DNA of 14,759 bases, taken from positions 1 to 14,759 of the forward strand of contig MTKS01000013.1 of the NCBI GenBank assembly GCA_004028495.1, given 5' to 3'. This document shows positions 5,762-13,018 of the stretch, piece by piece. Source of the stretch: Candidatus Electrothrix marina (lineage in GTDB: Bacteria; Desulfobacterota; Desulfobulbia; Desulfobulbales; Desulfobulbaceae). The notes under the pieces are model-generated. The model saw only the letters and a list, made by a program, of their open reading frames with translations. It was not told where the DNA came from and did no database searches. Positions within the stretch are counted from its first letter, which is position 1; every line of letters begins with the position of its first letter. Made by a program: the position numbers and the translations under genes.

Positions 5762-7696
5762 TTAAATAATACGTGGTCTCAGCAGAATGATCAACTCACG
5801 CTTTGATTTTTTCTTTTCCTCGTAACCGAACAGATATTTTAAGTAAGGTATGTTTTCTGTTCCAAAAAGAAAATCTCCGTCACTCGCCTCCGTTTCAGAG
5901 ATAAGCCCTCCGACCACGAGCATCGATCCATTTTTAACCTTCACAGTGGTACTCATTTCCCGCTTATTGACGATAGGGAGACCAACCTTACCCTCGCCGA
6001 CCGTTACATATTCAATCGGTTCCATCAGCTCTGAAGTTATCGGCACCAAATTCATAATAATTTCATCATTGTTTCTGACGACAGCTGATAAAGCAAGCCC
6101 AATACCAGAAAGAAGCTGTTCAGTATTCACCGTAAATGTGGTTTTATTCTCCGTAGTGCTGGATTCAATACTGTTGATAAAAGTGACCTCGCGCCCAACG
6201 CTGATAAGCGCGGGCTGACCATTCATTACACTAATTTTCGGATTCGAAAGGACAGAGGTCTTTCCTTGCTGTTTCAGCGCATTGATAAACTTATCAAATG
6301 AAAAGGCCGTCAGATTTATTCCGGCAATTGCCGCATTGGCTGCTCCCCCGGTAATAAGGGTCGCGATTGTGCTTGCCGCTGACGTCCCTGATGTTAACGT
6401 GTTTGTAAGAGAATTTAAAGTTGAAACAGAGTCAGTAAGTAGACTGGAATCTGTTGTTAAACCTGTTGTTGATCCTGTTGATCCTGTTGATCCTGTTGTG
6501 CTAGATGTACTATCTGACCCTGAGGTTGACCCTGAGGTGCTTGTGTTAGTGAAGTCATTCGTCAAAGAACCTAAATTATCCAAGCCGGATGAATTCGAAT
6601 TGGTGGTACTGTTTAACGTACTGTTTATATTTTCAGAAATATCCGAAGAACTTGTACCGTTCTCATTCAATTCTGAAGTCTCTTTACCGTAGTAATTTTC
6701 AGCAACAGCAGAACCACCAGCAAACGTTAAATTTTGCAATAAGGTCTGCCAATTGATACCCAAAGAAGAGTTATTTTCCAGCTGAACTTCAATAATTTTC
6801 GCCTCAATAATAATCTGCTTATACAATTCCCGCTCAAGAGTTTCCAAATAATTGCCAATCCTTTTCTGCAAGGATTTGGGAGCATGAACTGTTATCAAAC
6901 CAACAGGTTTATCAATAGTGTAGCTTGACTCGGTGGACGACACCCTACGCGACACCTGATCTACTGGCTTTTCTTCCTCTTCCCCGTCCTTTTCTATATC
7001 TCCACCACTATCTTCTTCAGGATTCGTTATTGTTGCACTCCATGTCGATAAGAGGCTATCAATATTGTTCTGAATGTTCTCCCAAATATCAAAGGTATTC
7101 CCTTTACTGTCAATACGTACATCACTGCCGAATGAATTTCCCCCGATTGCTGTATTATACTCCTGCTTGACAAAGGGCATAGCAACCTGATACTGCTTTG
7201 TTTCTCTGTATTTTACAATAAGAGTAGAGCCCTCCACTTCATGAAAATAATCCAGCTGGCGTAATATATTATCAATCGCTTCGTAAAAATTATCATCGGC
7301 AGTGACATCAATATCTACAGTAAGCTCCTGATTCACATCACTGGCCCAACTCAAGCTCATTTTTTTATTTCTGATCAGGGCCTTCATTGCTTCCCGCAGA
7401 GTTATCGGCTCATGCGTTGTGATGTCTGCCCCGACCTTGAGCTGAAATTCGTCAGAAGCCTCGCTATCAAGCATAGCGTTCGCCTCATCATCGTTAATTA
7501 TGTATCCTGCTCTTTGAAAACGTTGCGGCAACAAAGAAGGCTCAATCACTGTGCGTTGTTTTTTTTCAGGGGCTGTGAGACGAGCAGTTTGGTTGTTCTC
7601 ATTTTCCGACTTCTTACCTATGCATGAGCAAAGAAGGAGAGCCGCCGCTGTCACCGCCAAAACACTGTGCAATAATCGAGTATTGCTTTTCATCAT
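5762..7696 (-). CDS. mshL: MshL-like lipoprotein secretin (type IV pilus outer-membrane pore)
   Basis: A 644-residue secretin that should form the outer-membrane ring through which the pilus passes. Residues 1-25 are a signal peptide ending in LCSC, a plausible lipobox (Cys25). Residues ~95-165 look like an N0/STN domain. An acidic spacer (~225-245) is followed by a KH-like N domain (~262-298) starting VGLITVHAPKSL. The secretin domain runs from KQIIIEAKIIEVQLENN (~293) to the end, with LSNPKISVMNGQPALISVG (483-501), LLSGIGLALSAVV and the terminal RELIILLRPRII. Lipidation and the LSNPKISxxN...LLSGI pattern fit MSHA-type MshL better than classical PilQ. Residues ~340-445 are a Ser/Thr/Asn/Gly-rich insertion. 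aagga upstream would suit either ATG 7696 or the adjacent ATG 7693. It follows the TPR gene after a 53-nt gap. Confidence 0.88.
   Translation of the reverse strand: MMKSNTRLLHSVLAVTAAALLLCSCIGKKSENENNQTARLTAPEKKQRTVIEPSLLPQRFQRAGYIINDDEANAMLDSEASDEFQLKVGADITTHEPITLREAMKALIRNKKMSLSWASDVNQELTVDIDVTADDNFYEAIDNILRQLDYFHEVEGSTLIVKYRETKQYQVAMPFVKQEYNTAIGGNSFGSDVRIDSKGNTFDIWENIQNNIDSLLSTWSATITNPEEDSGGDIEKDGEEEEKPVDQVSRRVSSTESSYTIDKPVGLITVHAPKSLQKRIGNYLETLERELYKQIIIEAKIIEVQLENNSSLGINWQTLLQNLTFAGGSAVAENYYGKETSELNENGTSSSDISENINSTLNSTTNSNSSGLDNLGSLTNDFTNTSTSGSTSGSDSTSSTTGSTGSTGSTTGLTTDSSLLTDSVSTLNSLTNTLTSGTSAASTIATLITGGAANAAIAGINLTAFSFDKFINALKQQGKTSVLSNPKISVMNGQPALISVGREVTFINSIESSTTENKTTFTVNTEQLLSGIGLALSAVVRNNDEIIMNLVPITSELMEPIEYVTVGEGKVGLPIVNKREMSTTVKVKNGSMLVVGGLISETEASDGDFLFGTENIPYLKYLFGYEEKKKSKRELIILLRPRII
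6467..6497 (-). repeat. 9-nt tandem repeat in the secretin low-complexity region
   Basis: Three perfect copies of gatcctgtt (6471-6479, 6480-6488, 6489-6497 as read on +) encode the GSTGSTGST tract, with a degenerate copy next to them around 6460-6470. The unit is a multiple of three, so copy-number change would lengthen or shorten the protein without shifting the frame. Confidence 0.85.
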
Positions 7697-7749
7697 ATCT
7701 TCCTTAAGAATAATTCTTTCTTATCGTTAAGTTAATTTGGACATTCGGC

Positions 7750-8316
7750 CTAATTATTACCGGTTTTACTCAGAATAAATTTTTTCAGATCCGGTGGTAC
7801 CCGGAACCCGGCATGAAGAATAGCCTTGTATTTTTTGCGAGCTGCTCCGTAATCCCCCAGAGAATCATATATACGGGCTTGGGCAACCATTGAATTGAGA
7901 TCTTGCCCATACAGCTCCTCTAATTTTTTCAACAAACGCAGGGCTGCATCATATTGCCTTTGTCGCTCACTGAAGGCAGCATAGCTGATCAATGCCTCTC
8001 TACTCGGTGTTCCAGTATTAACACTTTGATCAAAATATTGCTGTGCCTGACGGTACTCTTCCATATTCGCGTAGCCGATAGCTGCATTTAAGGCAGCAGC
8101 ACTATTTTTCTTATCTGCTTTAAGTGCCTTTTTAGCGAAGAAAACAGCCTTTGCATTCTGGTTGAGTTTGCCAAGATAAGTTGTCGAAATTTTATTTGCA
8201 AGCTTTGTATTTTCGGGCCATTTGCCAAGTGCCTTTTCATAAAATCGAACAGCTGTCTCAAGATCACCTTTTTTTTCAGCTGCTCTACCGTTGGCTATCA
8301 ACTTTTTTTGCTTCAA
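7750..8316 (-). CDS. TPR protein of the pilus operon (possible C-terminal half of a frameshifted gene)
   Basis: A 188-residue protein made almost entirely of TPR helices: units at about 6-34 (GRAAEKKGDLETAVRFYEKAL), 38-66, 74-102, 108-137 and 142-175. It has no signal peptide or membrane segment, yet both neighbours are exported. The only available start codons are TTG at 8316 or TTG at 8301, neither with a convincing ribosome site, and the frame overlaps the upstream gene by 32 nt. Within that overlap lies a run of seven A. Removing one A joins the two frames and produces a natural first TPR helix (LEAKKLIANGRAAEKK). MSHA loci encode a membrane-anchored TPR protein, MshN, next to the secretin, so a periplasmic TPR partner would fit. 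TPR identity is strong; whether it is an independent gene is uncertain. Confidence 0.8.
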   Translation of the reverse strand: MKQKKLIANGRAAEKKGDLETAVRFYEKALGKWPENTKLANKISTTYLGKLNQNAKAVFFAKKALKADKKNSAAALNAAIGYANMEEYRQAQQYFDQSVNTGTPSREALISYAAFSERQRQYDAALRLLKKLEELYGQDLNSMVAQARIYDSLGDYGAARKKYKAILHAGFRVPPDLKKFILSKTGNN

Positions 8317-9361
8317 GTTGCTCAGGGGGAAGGTCTCTTTCCCCTGTATATGTTATCCCTTTCTTCTTCTGATCATCTATTATGTCGTTATCTACTTTAA
8401 TATCAATACCTTCATCTTCTTGTTTCGGCCAGAAAAACTCTTTGTCTTTCGGATAGATAACAATAGTATTATCTCTTTCCATCTTTGCCAAATCTTTAAG
8501 ATTCAGAATAATATCAAGGGCAAATTGCCAAGGAACATCAGTTAATGCAAGGGTCAGGTTTCCGGAGACACCTCCGGCAATCACTATATTTTTGCCCGTA
8601 ATCTCGCGCAGCATCCTGAAAACATTGTGAAGATCAATCTTGTAAAAGTCCACACTGATCGTCTCGGTGTCCCCTATTTTACTATCTTCTTTTCCTCCGG
8701 ATTTATCTTCAGACCCGGTCGTGCCGGCACCGGCAACAGAACTCAGCACATCAGTCATATCCGGCAAATGCTTATCAATTGTCTCCTGTTCAACTCCTCC
8801 TTCTTTTGGCTCGGATAATGAAGAAACGCCTGTGGGCTGTTTCTCATCTGCTGCAGAAGAAGGACTGTCGCTTTTTTTTCCAGAGCTTACCTGCTCCTCC
8901 GTAAAAAAATTTTCCAGAGTAAGAACAAGGTCGTTCTCGTTCCATTTCAGAGTGTAATTATATTTTTTTGCAAAGGAAAACTCAACACGTACGAGTTCAG
9001 GAGAGACATCCCTAATCAGTTTACTTGCCACCCCTACGCCGTAAGATTCAGGAGACAGCACAAGCTCAGCGCCGGATGCTATTGCTGCATCAGCAATATC
9101 AATAACTATTTTTGAGGGTTTTGTTAATTCTATAGGGATATAATCTGCTTTCCCGCTGCAATGAGCAGAGATCTCGAGATTCTTTCCAACCGGGGCGGCA
9201 CTGAGCCCATTAATCAGAATCTGTTCATGGGAAGGACTCTCTTCCGCTGCCAAAGCAGGCATGCTCACCGACAACAGAATAAAAAGCATCACGCAATAAA
9301 TAAAACAACAGGAGCGATTACGCCTACCTTGTTGCTGGTTGGTCGAAAAAAAATGAGGCAT
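8285..9361 (-). CDS. AMIN + secretin-N0 domain protein (front half of PilQ without the pore)
   Basis: A 358-residue exported protein. Residues ~1-39 are an unusually long signal peptide (basic RRNR, hydrophobic IYCVMLFILLSVS, cleavage near ALA-AEE). Residues ~47-152 resemble an AMIN domain (peptidoglycan binding in PilQ and AmiC). A polar Ser/Glu/Lys-rich linker (153-232) leads to an N0/STN domain at ~233-305 (ISVDFYKIDLHNVFRMLREITGK, then ALTDVPWQFALDIIL). Classical PilQ has AMIN and N0 joined to N1 and the secretin domain in one chain; here the chain ends about 50 residues after N0. The ATG at 9361 has a GGGAG ribosome site inside the end of the preceding gene, 2 nt away. The 3' end overlaps the TPR frame by 32 nt at an A7 run. 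It may dock PilP-type proteins and peptidoglycan; this is inference from domains. Confidence 0.85.
   Translation of the reverse strand: MPHFFSTNQQQGRRNRSCCFIYCVMLFILLSVSMPALAAEESPSHEQILINGLSAAPVGKNLEISAHCSGKADYIPIELTKPSKIVIDIADAAIASGAELVLSPESYGVGVASKLIRDVSPELVRVEFSFAKKYNYTLKWNENDLVLTLENFFTEEQVSSGKKSDSPSSAADEKQPTGVSSLSEPKEGGVEQETIDKHLPDMTDVLSSVAGAGTTGSEDKSGGKEDSKIGDTETISVDFYKIDLHNVFRMLREITGKNIVIAGGVSGNLTLALTDVPWQFALDIILNLKDLAKMERDNTIVIYPKDKEFFWPKQEDEGIDIKVDNDIIDDQKKKGITYTGERDLPPEQLEAKKVDSQR
8303..8309 (-). other. A7 run at the junction of two overlapping reading frames
   Basis: On the coding (-) strand the sequence is GCA AAA AAA GTT in the upstream AMIN+N0 frame, which then stops 5 codons later at 8285-8287. 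The TPR frame reads the same bases as CAA AAA AAG TTG. Loss of one A, by polymerase slippage or by a sequencing or real indel, or a +1 ribosomal shift, places the ribosome in the TPR frame. A -1 shift would instead hit TGA immediately. Confidence 0.5.
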
Positions 9362-9363
9362 TT

Positions 9364-9825
9364 TTATTTATCTCCCTCTTTTTTCAAATACATTATTATT
9401 TCCTTTGTAACAATCCTGCCTGTTGTGGTGCTGTAAGTTTCTGTCAATTCAACCTGTTTATCTTCAATTCGACTGACTACACTTTTCCCTACTCTTGAGC
9501 CTTTATTTAGATAATACCCTTTTCCGGAAGCATCTTCCACCATTGCCACCCTTTCCTTCCCTATAACTACCACTGCAGCCAATTTAAAATTCTGCATAGG
9601 GGGAGGGGTGTTATCAGGAGGGGGTACTCTTTGATTTATAAACGGCTCAAAAGGATCAGACCTGTATTCCATTTGATACTGAAATGGACCTTTTTTCCGT
9701 AAAAGCTTCTGTTTTTCATTGGTTACAATATCTTCCCGAGTTCCTGCTATTACCCAGGAGAGATGACTCATCTGCGCCACAAGGCAACTCATTATCAGGA
9801 CACTTTTTCTGGAGAGTTTTTTCAT
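9364..9825 (-). CDS. pilP: PilP-type pilus assembly protein, second copy
   Basis: A 153-residue protein with an N-terminal signal sequence (basic MKKLSRK then a hydrophobic stretch to about residue 27). It has the PilP pattern: YRSDPFEPF (54-62) in the disordered arm, then a compact beta domain KLAAVVVIGKERVAMVEDASGK (81-102) and TGRIVTKEIIMYLKKEGDK at the end. PilP links PilN/PilO to the secretin N0 domain. No lipobox is apparent, unlike many PilPs. A Pro-rich stretch PPPDNTPPP (68-76) separates arm and domain. The ATG at 9825 has AAGGA about 8 nt upstream. It is 17 nt after the other copy and clearly its paralogue, with almost the same last 18 residues. It is shorter and more diverged at the N terminus. 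Confidence 0.85.
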   Translation of the reverse strand: MKKLSRKSVLIMSCLVAQMSHLSWVIAGTREDIVTNEKQKLLRKKGPFQYQMEYRSDPFEPFINQRVPPPDNTPPPMQNFKLAAVVVIGKERVAMVEDASGKGYYLNKGSRVGKSVVSRIEDKQVELTETYSTTTGRIVTKEIIMYLKKEGDK

Positions 9826-9842
9826 AGAACAGTCCTTTTTCC

Positions 9843-10358
9843 CTACTTATCACCCTCTTTTTTCAGTCGCATTATGATTTCCTTTGTAACGACCCGACCA
9901 GTCTGCGTTTTATAATTTTCTGTTACTTCAACCTGTTCACCTGTAATTCGATTAATAATACCATGTCTGCCGATAAGCATATTTTCATCCAAGCGATAGC
10001 CTTTTCCAGTAACATCTTCAACCATAGCGACATTTCTGTTTCCGATTTTCAGCAGGGCAACCAGCCTCAGTTGTCCAGGTTCAAACAGTTGCATTCCTGT
10101 TAATGGTACCCCGGTTTCCTCTTCTATGGGTGTATCATCTGTCTCGTCTCTACCGCTATCTTTTGACAGGAAGGGTAAAAAAGGGTCTGACCTGCCTTCA
10201 ATTTTATACTGAAATTTATCGACCTCCCGCACTTCCCCCGCTTGCGCATCTTCACTGACAATATCGCCTTCTGCAGCACAAATTACCCCATTCTGTAATC
10301 CTGCCGCTACGAGCAACATTAATAGAGCAGCCAGATGTTTTTTCACAATAAGCTTCAT
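9843..10358 (-). CDS. pilP: PilP-type pilus assembly protein, first copy
   Basis: 171 residues from the ATG at 10358: a signal peptide (MKLIVKKHLAALLMLLVAAG), an acidic stretch, GRSDPFLPF (55-63), an acidic linker (DETDDTPIEEE), then the PilP beta domain with LRLVALLKIGNRNVAMVEDV (97-116), TGKGYRL and the terminal TGRVVTKEIIMRLKKEGDK. PilP sits in the periplasm and couples PilN/PilO to the secretin. The frame is open further upstream to 10418, but that part lies inside pilO and would put 20 charged residues before the signal peptide. The ATG at 10358 leaves a 16-nt gap to pilO and has a modest AGAAG ribosome site. No lipobox Cys in proper context is evident. Confidence 0.87.
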   Translation of the reverse strand: MKLIVKKHLAALLMLLVAAGLQNGVICAAEGDIVSEDAQAGEVREVDKFQYKIEGRSDPFLPFLSKDSGRDETDDTPIEEETGVPLTGMQLFEPGQLRLVALLKIGNRNVAMVEDVTGKGYRLDENMLIGRHGIINRITGEQVEVTENYKTQTGRVVTKEIIMRLKKEGDK

Positions 10359-10374
10359 TGAATCTTCTAGCCTG

Positions 10375-11010
10375 TCACTTTTTTGATTTCTTTTGAGCTT
10401 GAGCGCGTTCTTCCTCATTGAGGAAACGATAAGTCAATAAATTGCAGGAGGAGCTGAGCAGCATCTCGCCTTCCACTAGTTTAGGACTTCCCATAGTGAT
10501 ATCTTGCACAGTTACAATCCGTTCGAGCTTGCTGACCTGATCAAGAAAATAACCGACATTATGATAAGGACCGCTGACTGTGATACTAATGGGAATTTCT
10601 GCGTAAAATTCTTTAGGGCTTTCATTGCCCGGAGTAAACGAGTTAAAATCGAGGCCCGCACTTGTCCCATGATCTGAAATACTGGTCAGCAACGCAGGGA
10701 TTTCTTTTGTTTTAGGCAAGACAATAGAAATTTCCTCAAATTTTTTCTCCGCCTCTACGAGTTCCGCCTCATGTTGTTTTAAATTCTTTGAAGCTTTTTC
10801 AGCCTTATCCACATCGGCCTGCAAAGAAGTCTTTTCCGACTCCAGCGTCTTTATCTTTTCTAAATTTGGTGCAAAAATAAAGAAATACCCCCCAGCAGCC
10901 AATGCGAACACCAGAACGATTACTCCGGCTATCTTAATCTTTTGATCAAGGGGAATATATTTTTCTTCAATAAAAACGTCAAATTTGGATTTTGTGCTTT
11001 CCGAGGCCAT
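10375..11010 (-). CDS. pilO: Type IV pilus inner-membrane protein PilO
   Basis: 211 residues with the PilO layout: a short cytoplasmic N terminus (1-25), one membrane helix (~27-47, IAGVIVLVFALAAGGYFFIF), a Lys/Glu-rich coiled coil (~51-97), then a ferredoxin-like periplasmic domain with LPKTKEIPALLTSISD (98-113), GLDFNSFTPGNES and ISITVSGPYHNVGYFLDQV (141-159), which is a typical PilO signature. PilO pairs with PilN and binds PilP to form the alignment complex. The ATG at 11010 is 9 nt after the pilN stop; the ribosome site is weak, suggesting translational coupling. Confidence 0.94.
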   Translation of the reverse strand: MASESTKSKFDVFIEEKYIPLDQKIKIAGVIVLVFALAAGGYFFIFAPNLEKIKTLESEKTSLQADVDKAEKASKNLKQHEAELVEAEKKFEEISIVLPKTKEIPALLTSISDHGTSAGLDFNSFTPGNESPKEFYAEIPISITVSGPYHNVGYFLDQVSKLERIVTVQDITMGSPKLVEGEMLLSSSCNLLTYRFLNEEERAQAQKKSKK

Positions 11011-11019
11011 AATAGAATA

Positions 11020-11604
11020 TTATTTTTTCCCCTTTTCTTCTGATGCCTCATCATCCGTTCCCGGGAGAGTGACAGAACAAGACAAAGAAAATTTTTTCAA
11101 ATTTCTCCCCCCGTACTTACTCAAGGCAGAACTCCCCAAGGTCACATCCGCAAGGTAGGAAGATTTTTTTAATTCTTCAAGATATGTCGCGATTGTTCGA
11201 TTGTCCAAAGCCATGCCGCCCACCTTTAACCCACTGACATTCTGAGAAAAACTGGACAACCACATCCGTTCGTGCGGTGTTGCACGAGCAATCTCGTCTA
11301 AAATATGCACCGTAAGCTGTGACTTTTTTTGCAGCTCATGTACGATACTTATCTGCTGTTCGACAAGTTTCTTTTTTTTCTCCAGCTCAACAATCAAATC
11401 CAGCGTCTTTTGCAGCTCTTTCTTCCGCGCAGTAAGGTTTTTAATATCCCCTTCCAGTCCGCTGACTTTTGCGAATAAAAAACCAGTCCCTAATAACAAT
11501 ATGACAAGGGCTGCAATAATGGCAGCTCCGCTTAGGACAAGGTGCCTGATCGCCCGCGTCTTCTGTTTCATCTGCCGCACAGGCAGGAGATTAATCCGGA
11601 TCAT
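11020..11604 (-). CDS. pilN: Type IV pilus inner-membrane protein PilN
   Basis: 194 residues beginning MIRINLLP; the INLLP motif (4-8) is the cytoplasmic segment that inserts into PilM. A membrane helix (~22-45) is followed by a long Lys/Glu/Leu coiled coil (~47-95) and a periplasmic ferredoxin-like domain (~96-180, including MWLSSFSQNVSGLKVGGMA and RTIATYLEELKKS). The tail is charged (DDEASEEKGKK). It starts 3 nt after the pilM stop, so translation is likely coupled. Confidence 0.95.
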   Translation of the reverse strand: MIRINLLPVRQMKQKTRAIRHLVLSGAAIIAALVILLLGTGFLFAKVSGLEGDIKNLTARKKELQKTLDLIVELEKKKKLVEQQISIVHELQKKSQLTVHILDEIARATPHERMWLSSFSQNVSGLKVGGMALDNRTIATYLEELKKSSYLADVTLGSSALSKYGGRNLKKFSLSCSVTLPGTDDEASEEKGKK

Positions 11605-11607
11605 ATC

Positions 11608-12663
11608 TTAAAATTCTGCCGGTCGAATTGCCAGTCCGGCCGCTATAGACATTTCAGGAGCAACAGCTTCAAGGTATTCCAAATCGATCTTTTTTTCATT
11701 GACTTTCATTCCTTCAAAAGGATTAAAAGCAATAATCTCAAGACCGGTTTCACTGGCGAGATAGCTTCTCAAACCGCGAACTTTGGAGCCTCCGCCGCTA
11801 AGGACAAGAGCGGAAAGCGGCTTTTTGGGATTATTATTGCTGTAAAGATCAATAGCCTTTTTTACTTCCAACACCCATCTGGTACAAATCTGAGTAAAAA
11901 TTTCATGAAGTTCCTCTTTGTATTCCTCTTGGGCCTCAATTCTGCCTGTTTTAATCTGCTCGGCCTCTTCATAATCAATATCAAGAGTATTAGCGATTTC
12001 TCGGCTCAAATCGTCACTGCCCATGACCACATCCCGGGCAAGAACGGAGGCACCACCTGCAATAATATTGATATTCAATTTAGACGCTCCGATATCAATC
12101 AGGCAAACGTTCTTATCACCGCCTGATACCGTTGTCCAAATATTTTCCAGGGCAAAGCCGTCAACATCCACCAAGGCAGGCACAAGTTTTTGCGCCTCCA
12201 ACATTGAACGATAAGCGTCAATAACCTCTTTTTTAGCCGCCACCAGCATAACTTCACTGCGATCGAACTCATCTTCCCCGGCCTTGAGCACCTGAAAATC
12301 TAAATACACCTCATTAATATCAAAGGGAATATACTGCTCAGCCTCTTCATTGAGGCGCTCCGCAAGTTCTTCCTCGCTTTCCATTTCAATATTAATTTTT
12401 TTAACAATAACTGAATAGCCGGAGATTGACAGCCCGACGCGCTCTTTATTTTTTATTTTGAGATTTTTACATAATTCTGCAATGGCAGTCCCGACATCCT
12501 CGGCATCCTGCAAGACGCCGTCCTCGACAGCACCGGGCGAGATCGCAGCACTGCCGAGGGCGACAAGCTGATAGCCGTCCTTGCCAGCTTTCTGAATCTG
12601 ACAGACTTTTACCGCATGGGAGCCGATATCAATCCCGACGACAAACTTCTCTTTTTTTGCCAT
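11608..12663 (-). CDS. pilM: Type IV pilus assembly ATPase-fold protein PilM
   Basis: A 351-residue actin/FtsA-like cytoplasmic protein that binds ATP and the PilN N terminus. Motifs: phosphate-1 loop VVGIDIGSHAVKV (8-20), EEAEQYIPFDINEVYLDFQV (106-125), which is strongly characteristic of PilM, phosphate-2 CLIDIGASKLNINI (187-200), and the adenosine motif LVLSGGGSKVRGL (286-298). It is the first gene of the operon; the ATG at 12663 has only a weak A/G-rich upstream sequence. A promoter-like pair lies about 90-120 nt upstream. Length and motifs are normal. Confidence 0.96.
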   Translation of the reverse strand: MAKKEKFVVGIDIGSHAVKVCQIQKAGKDGYQLVALGSAAISPGAVEDGVLQDAEDVGTAIAELCKNLKIKNKERVGLSISGYSVIVKKINIEMESEEELAERLNEEAEQYIPFDINEVYLDFQVLKAGEDEFDRSEVMLVAAKKEVIDAYRSMLEAQKLVPALVDVDGFALENIWTTVSGGDKNVCLIDIGASKLNINIIAGGASVLARDVVMGSDDLSREIANTLDIDYEEAEQIKTGRIEAQEEYKEELHEIFTQICTRWVLEVKKAIDLYSNNNPKKPLSALVLSGGGSKVRGLRSYLASETGLEIIAFNPFEGMKVNEKKIDLEYLEAVAPEMSIAAGLAIRPAEF

Positions 12664-12754
12664 GCTGTTTCTTTTTTATTTTTATGAGCAGCTGCCAGCC
12701 AAGAGCGTGGCACCGTAAAAAATGACTGCCCGTCAAAAGTCCAAACGTATAAAC

Positions 12755-12785
12755 ATAATAGGTCATAAAAAAAGAAAAATGTCAA
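12755..12785 (-). promoter_or_regulatory. Candidate sigma70-type promoter of the pilus operon
   Basis: On the - strand a perfect TTGACA (12780-12785) is followed after 19 nt by TATTAT (12755-12760), five of six bases of the -10 consensus. The spacing is 2 nt longer than ideal. It would give a leader of about 85 nt before the pilM ATG. Confidence 0.42.
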
Positions 12786-12980
12786 GAAAAGCATTCCTTT
12801 TTTTAAAAAATTAACGAACCGAATCAATGTTTCGTTTTCGCAGAATATTTCTCCACGGGAAACCCTTTGAAAAAACCGTCAATTAGGCTGTCTCCACGCT
12901 ACAACCAACAATTGCCGCTTGAATTTATTCTTTTTTTCGTCTATTTAACATTATTTCTTTATGTCAAACTCCATACTTCC

Positions 12981-13018
12981 TGAAACGTTACACGTTTTCA
13001 GATCTTAACCGATCTGAA
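12981..13018. promoter_or_regulatory. Two adjoining inverted repeats upstream of lepB
   Basis: ttcagatc (12997-13004) and gatctgaa (13011-13018) form a perfect 8-bp inverted repeat around ttaacc. Immediately before, tgaaacgt (12981-12988) pairs with acgttttca (12992-13000) with one bulged T. The two repeats share ttca at 12997-13000, so only one hairpin can form at a time in RNA; in DNA they could be operator half-sites. The lepB ATG is 32 nt downstream. Function is unknown. Confidence 0.4.

Noticed and set aside
6460..6500. Short tandem repeats considered as a CRISPR array
   Set aside because: The units are 9 nt with no spacers, encode GST in frame, and no cas gene is present.
6282..6692. 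136-aa open frame on + opposite the secretin
   Set aside because: It is the antisense of the Ser/Thr/Gly-rich repeat region; its Val/Asp/Pro-rich repeats simply mirror the low-complexity coding strand.
8303..8309. A -1 programmed frameshift at the A AAA AAA sequence
   Set aside because: A -1 slip from the AMIN+N0 frame would read AGT then TGA, ending at once. Only loss of one base or a +1 shift reaches the TPR frame, so the classic -1 slippery mechanism does not explain the overlap.
10359..10418. Upstream extension of the first pilP copy (20 more codons)
   Set aside because: It would place a highly charged stretch ahead of an otherwise normal signal peptide and lie inside pilO. The ATG at 10358 is the better start.
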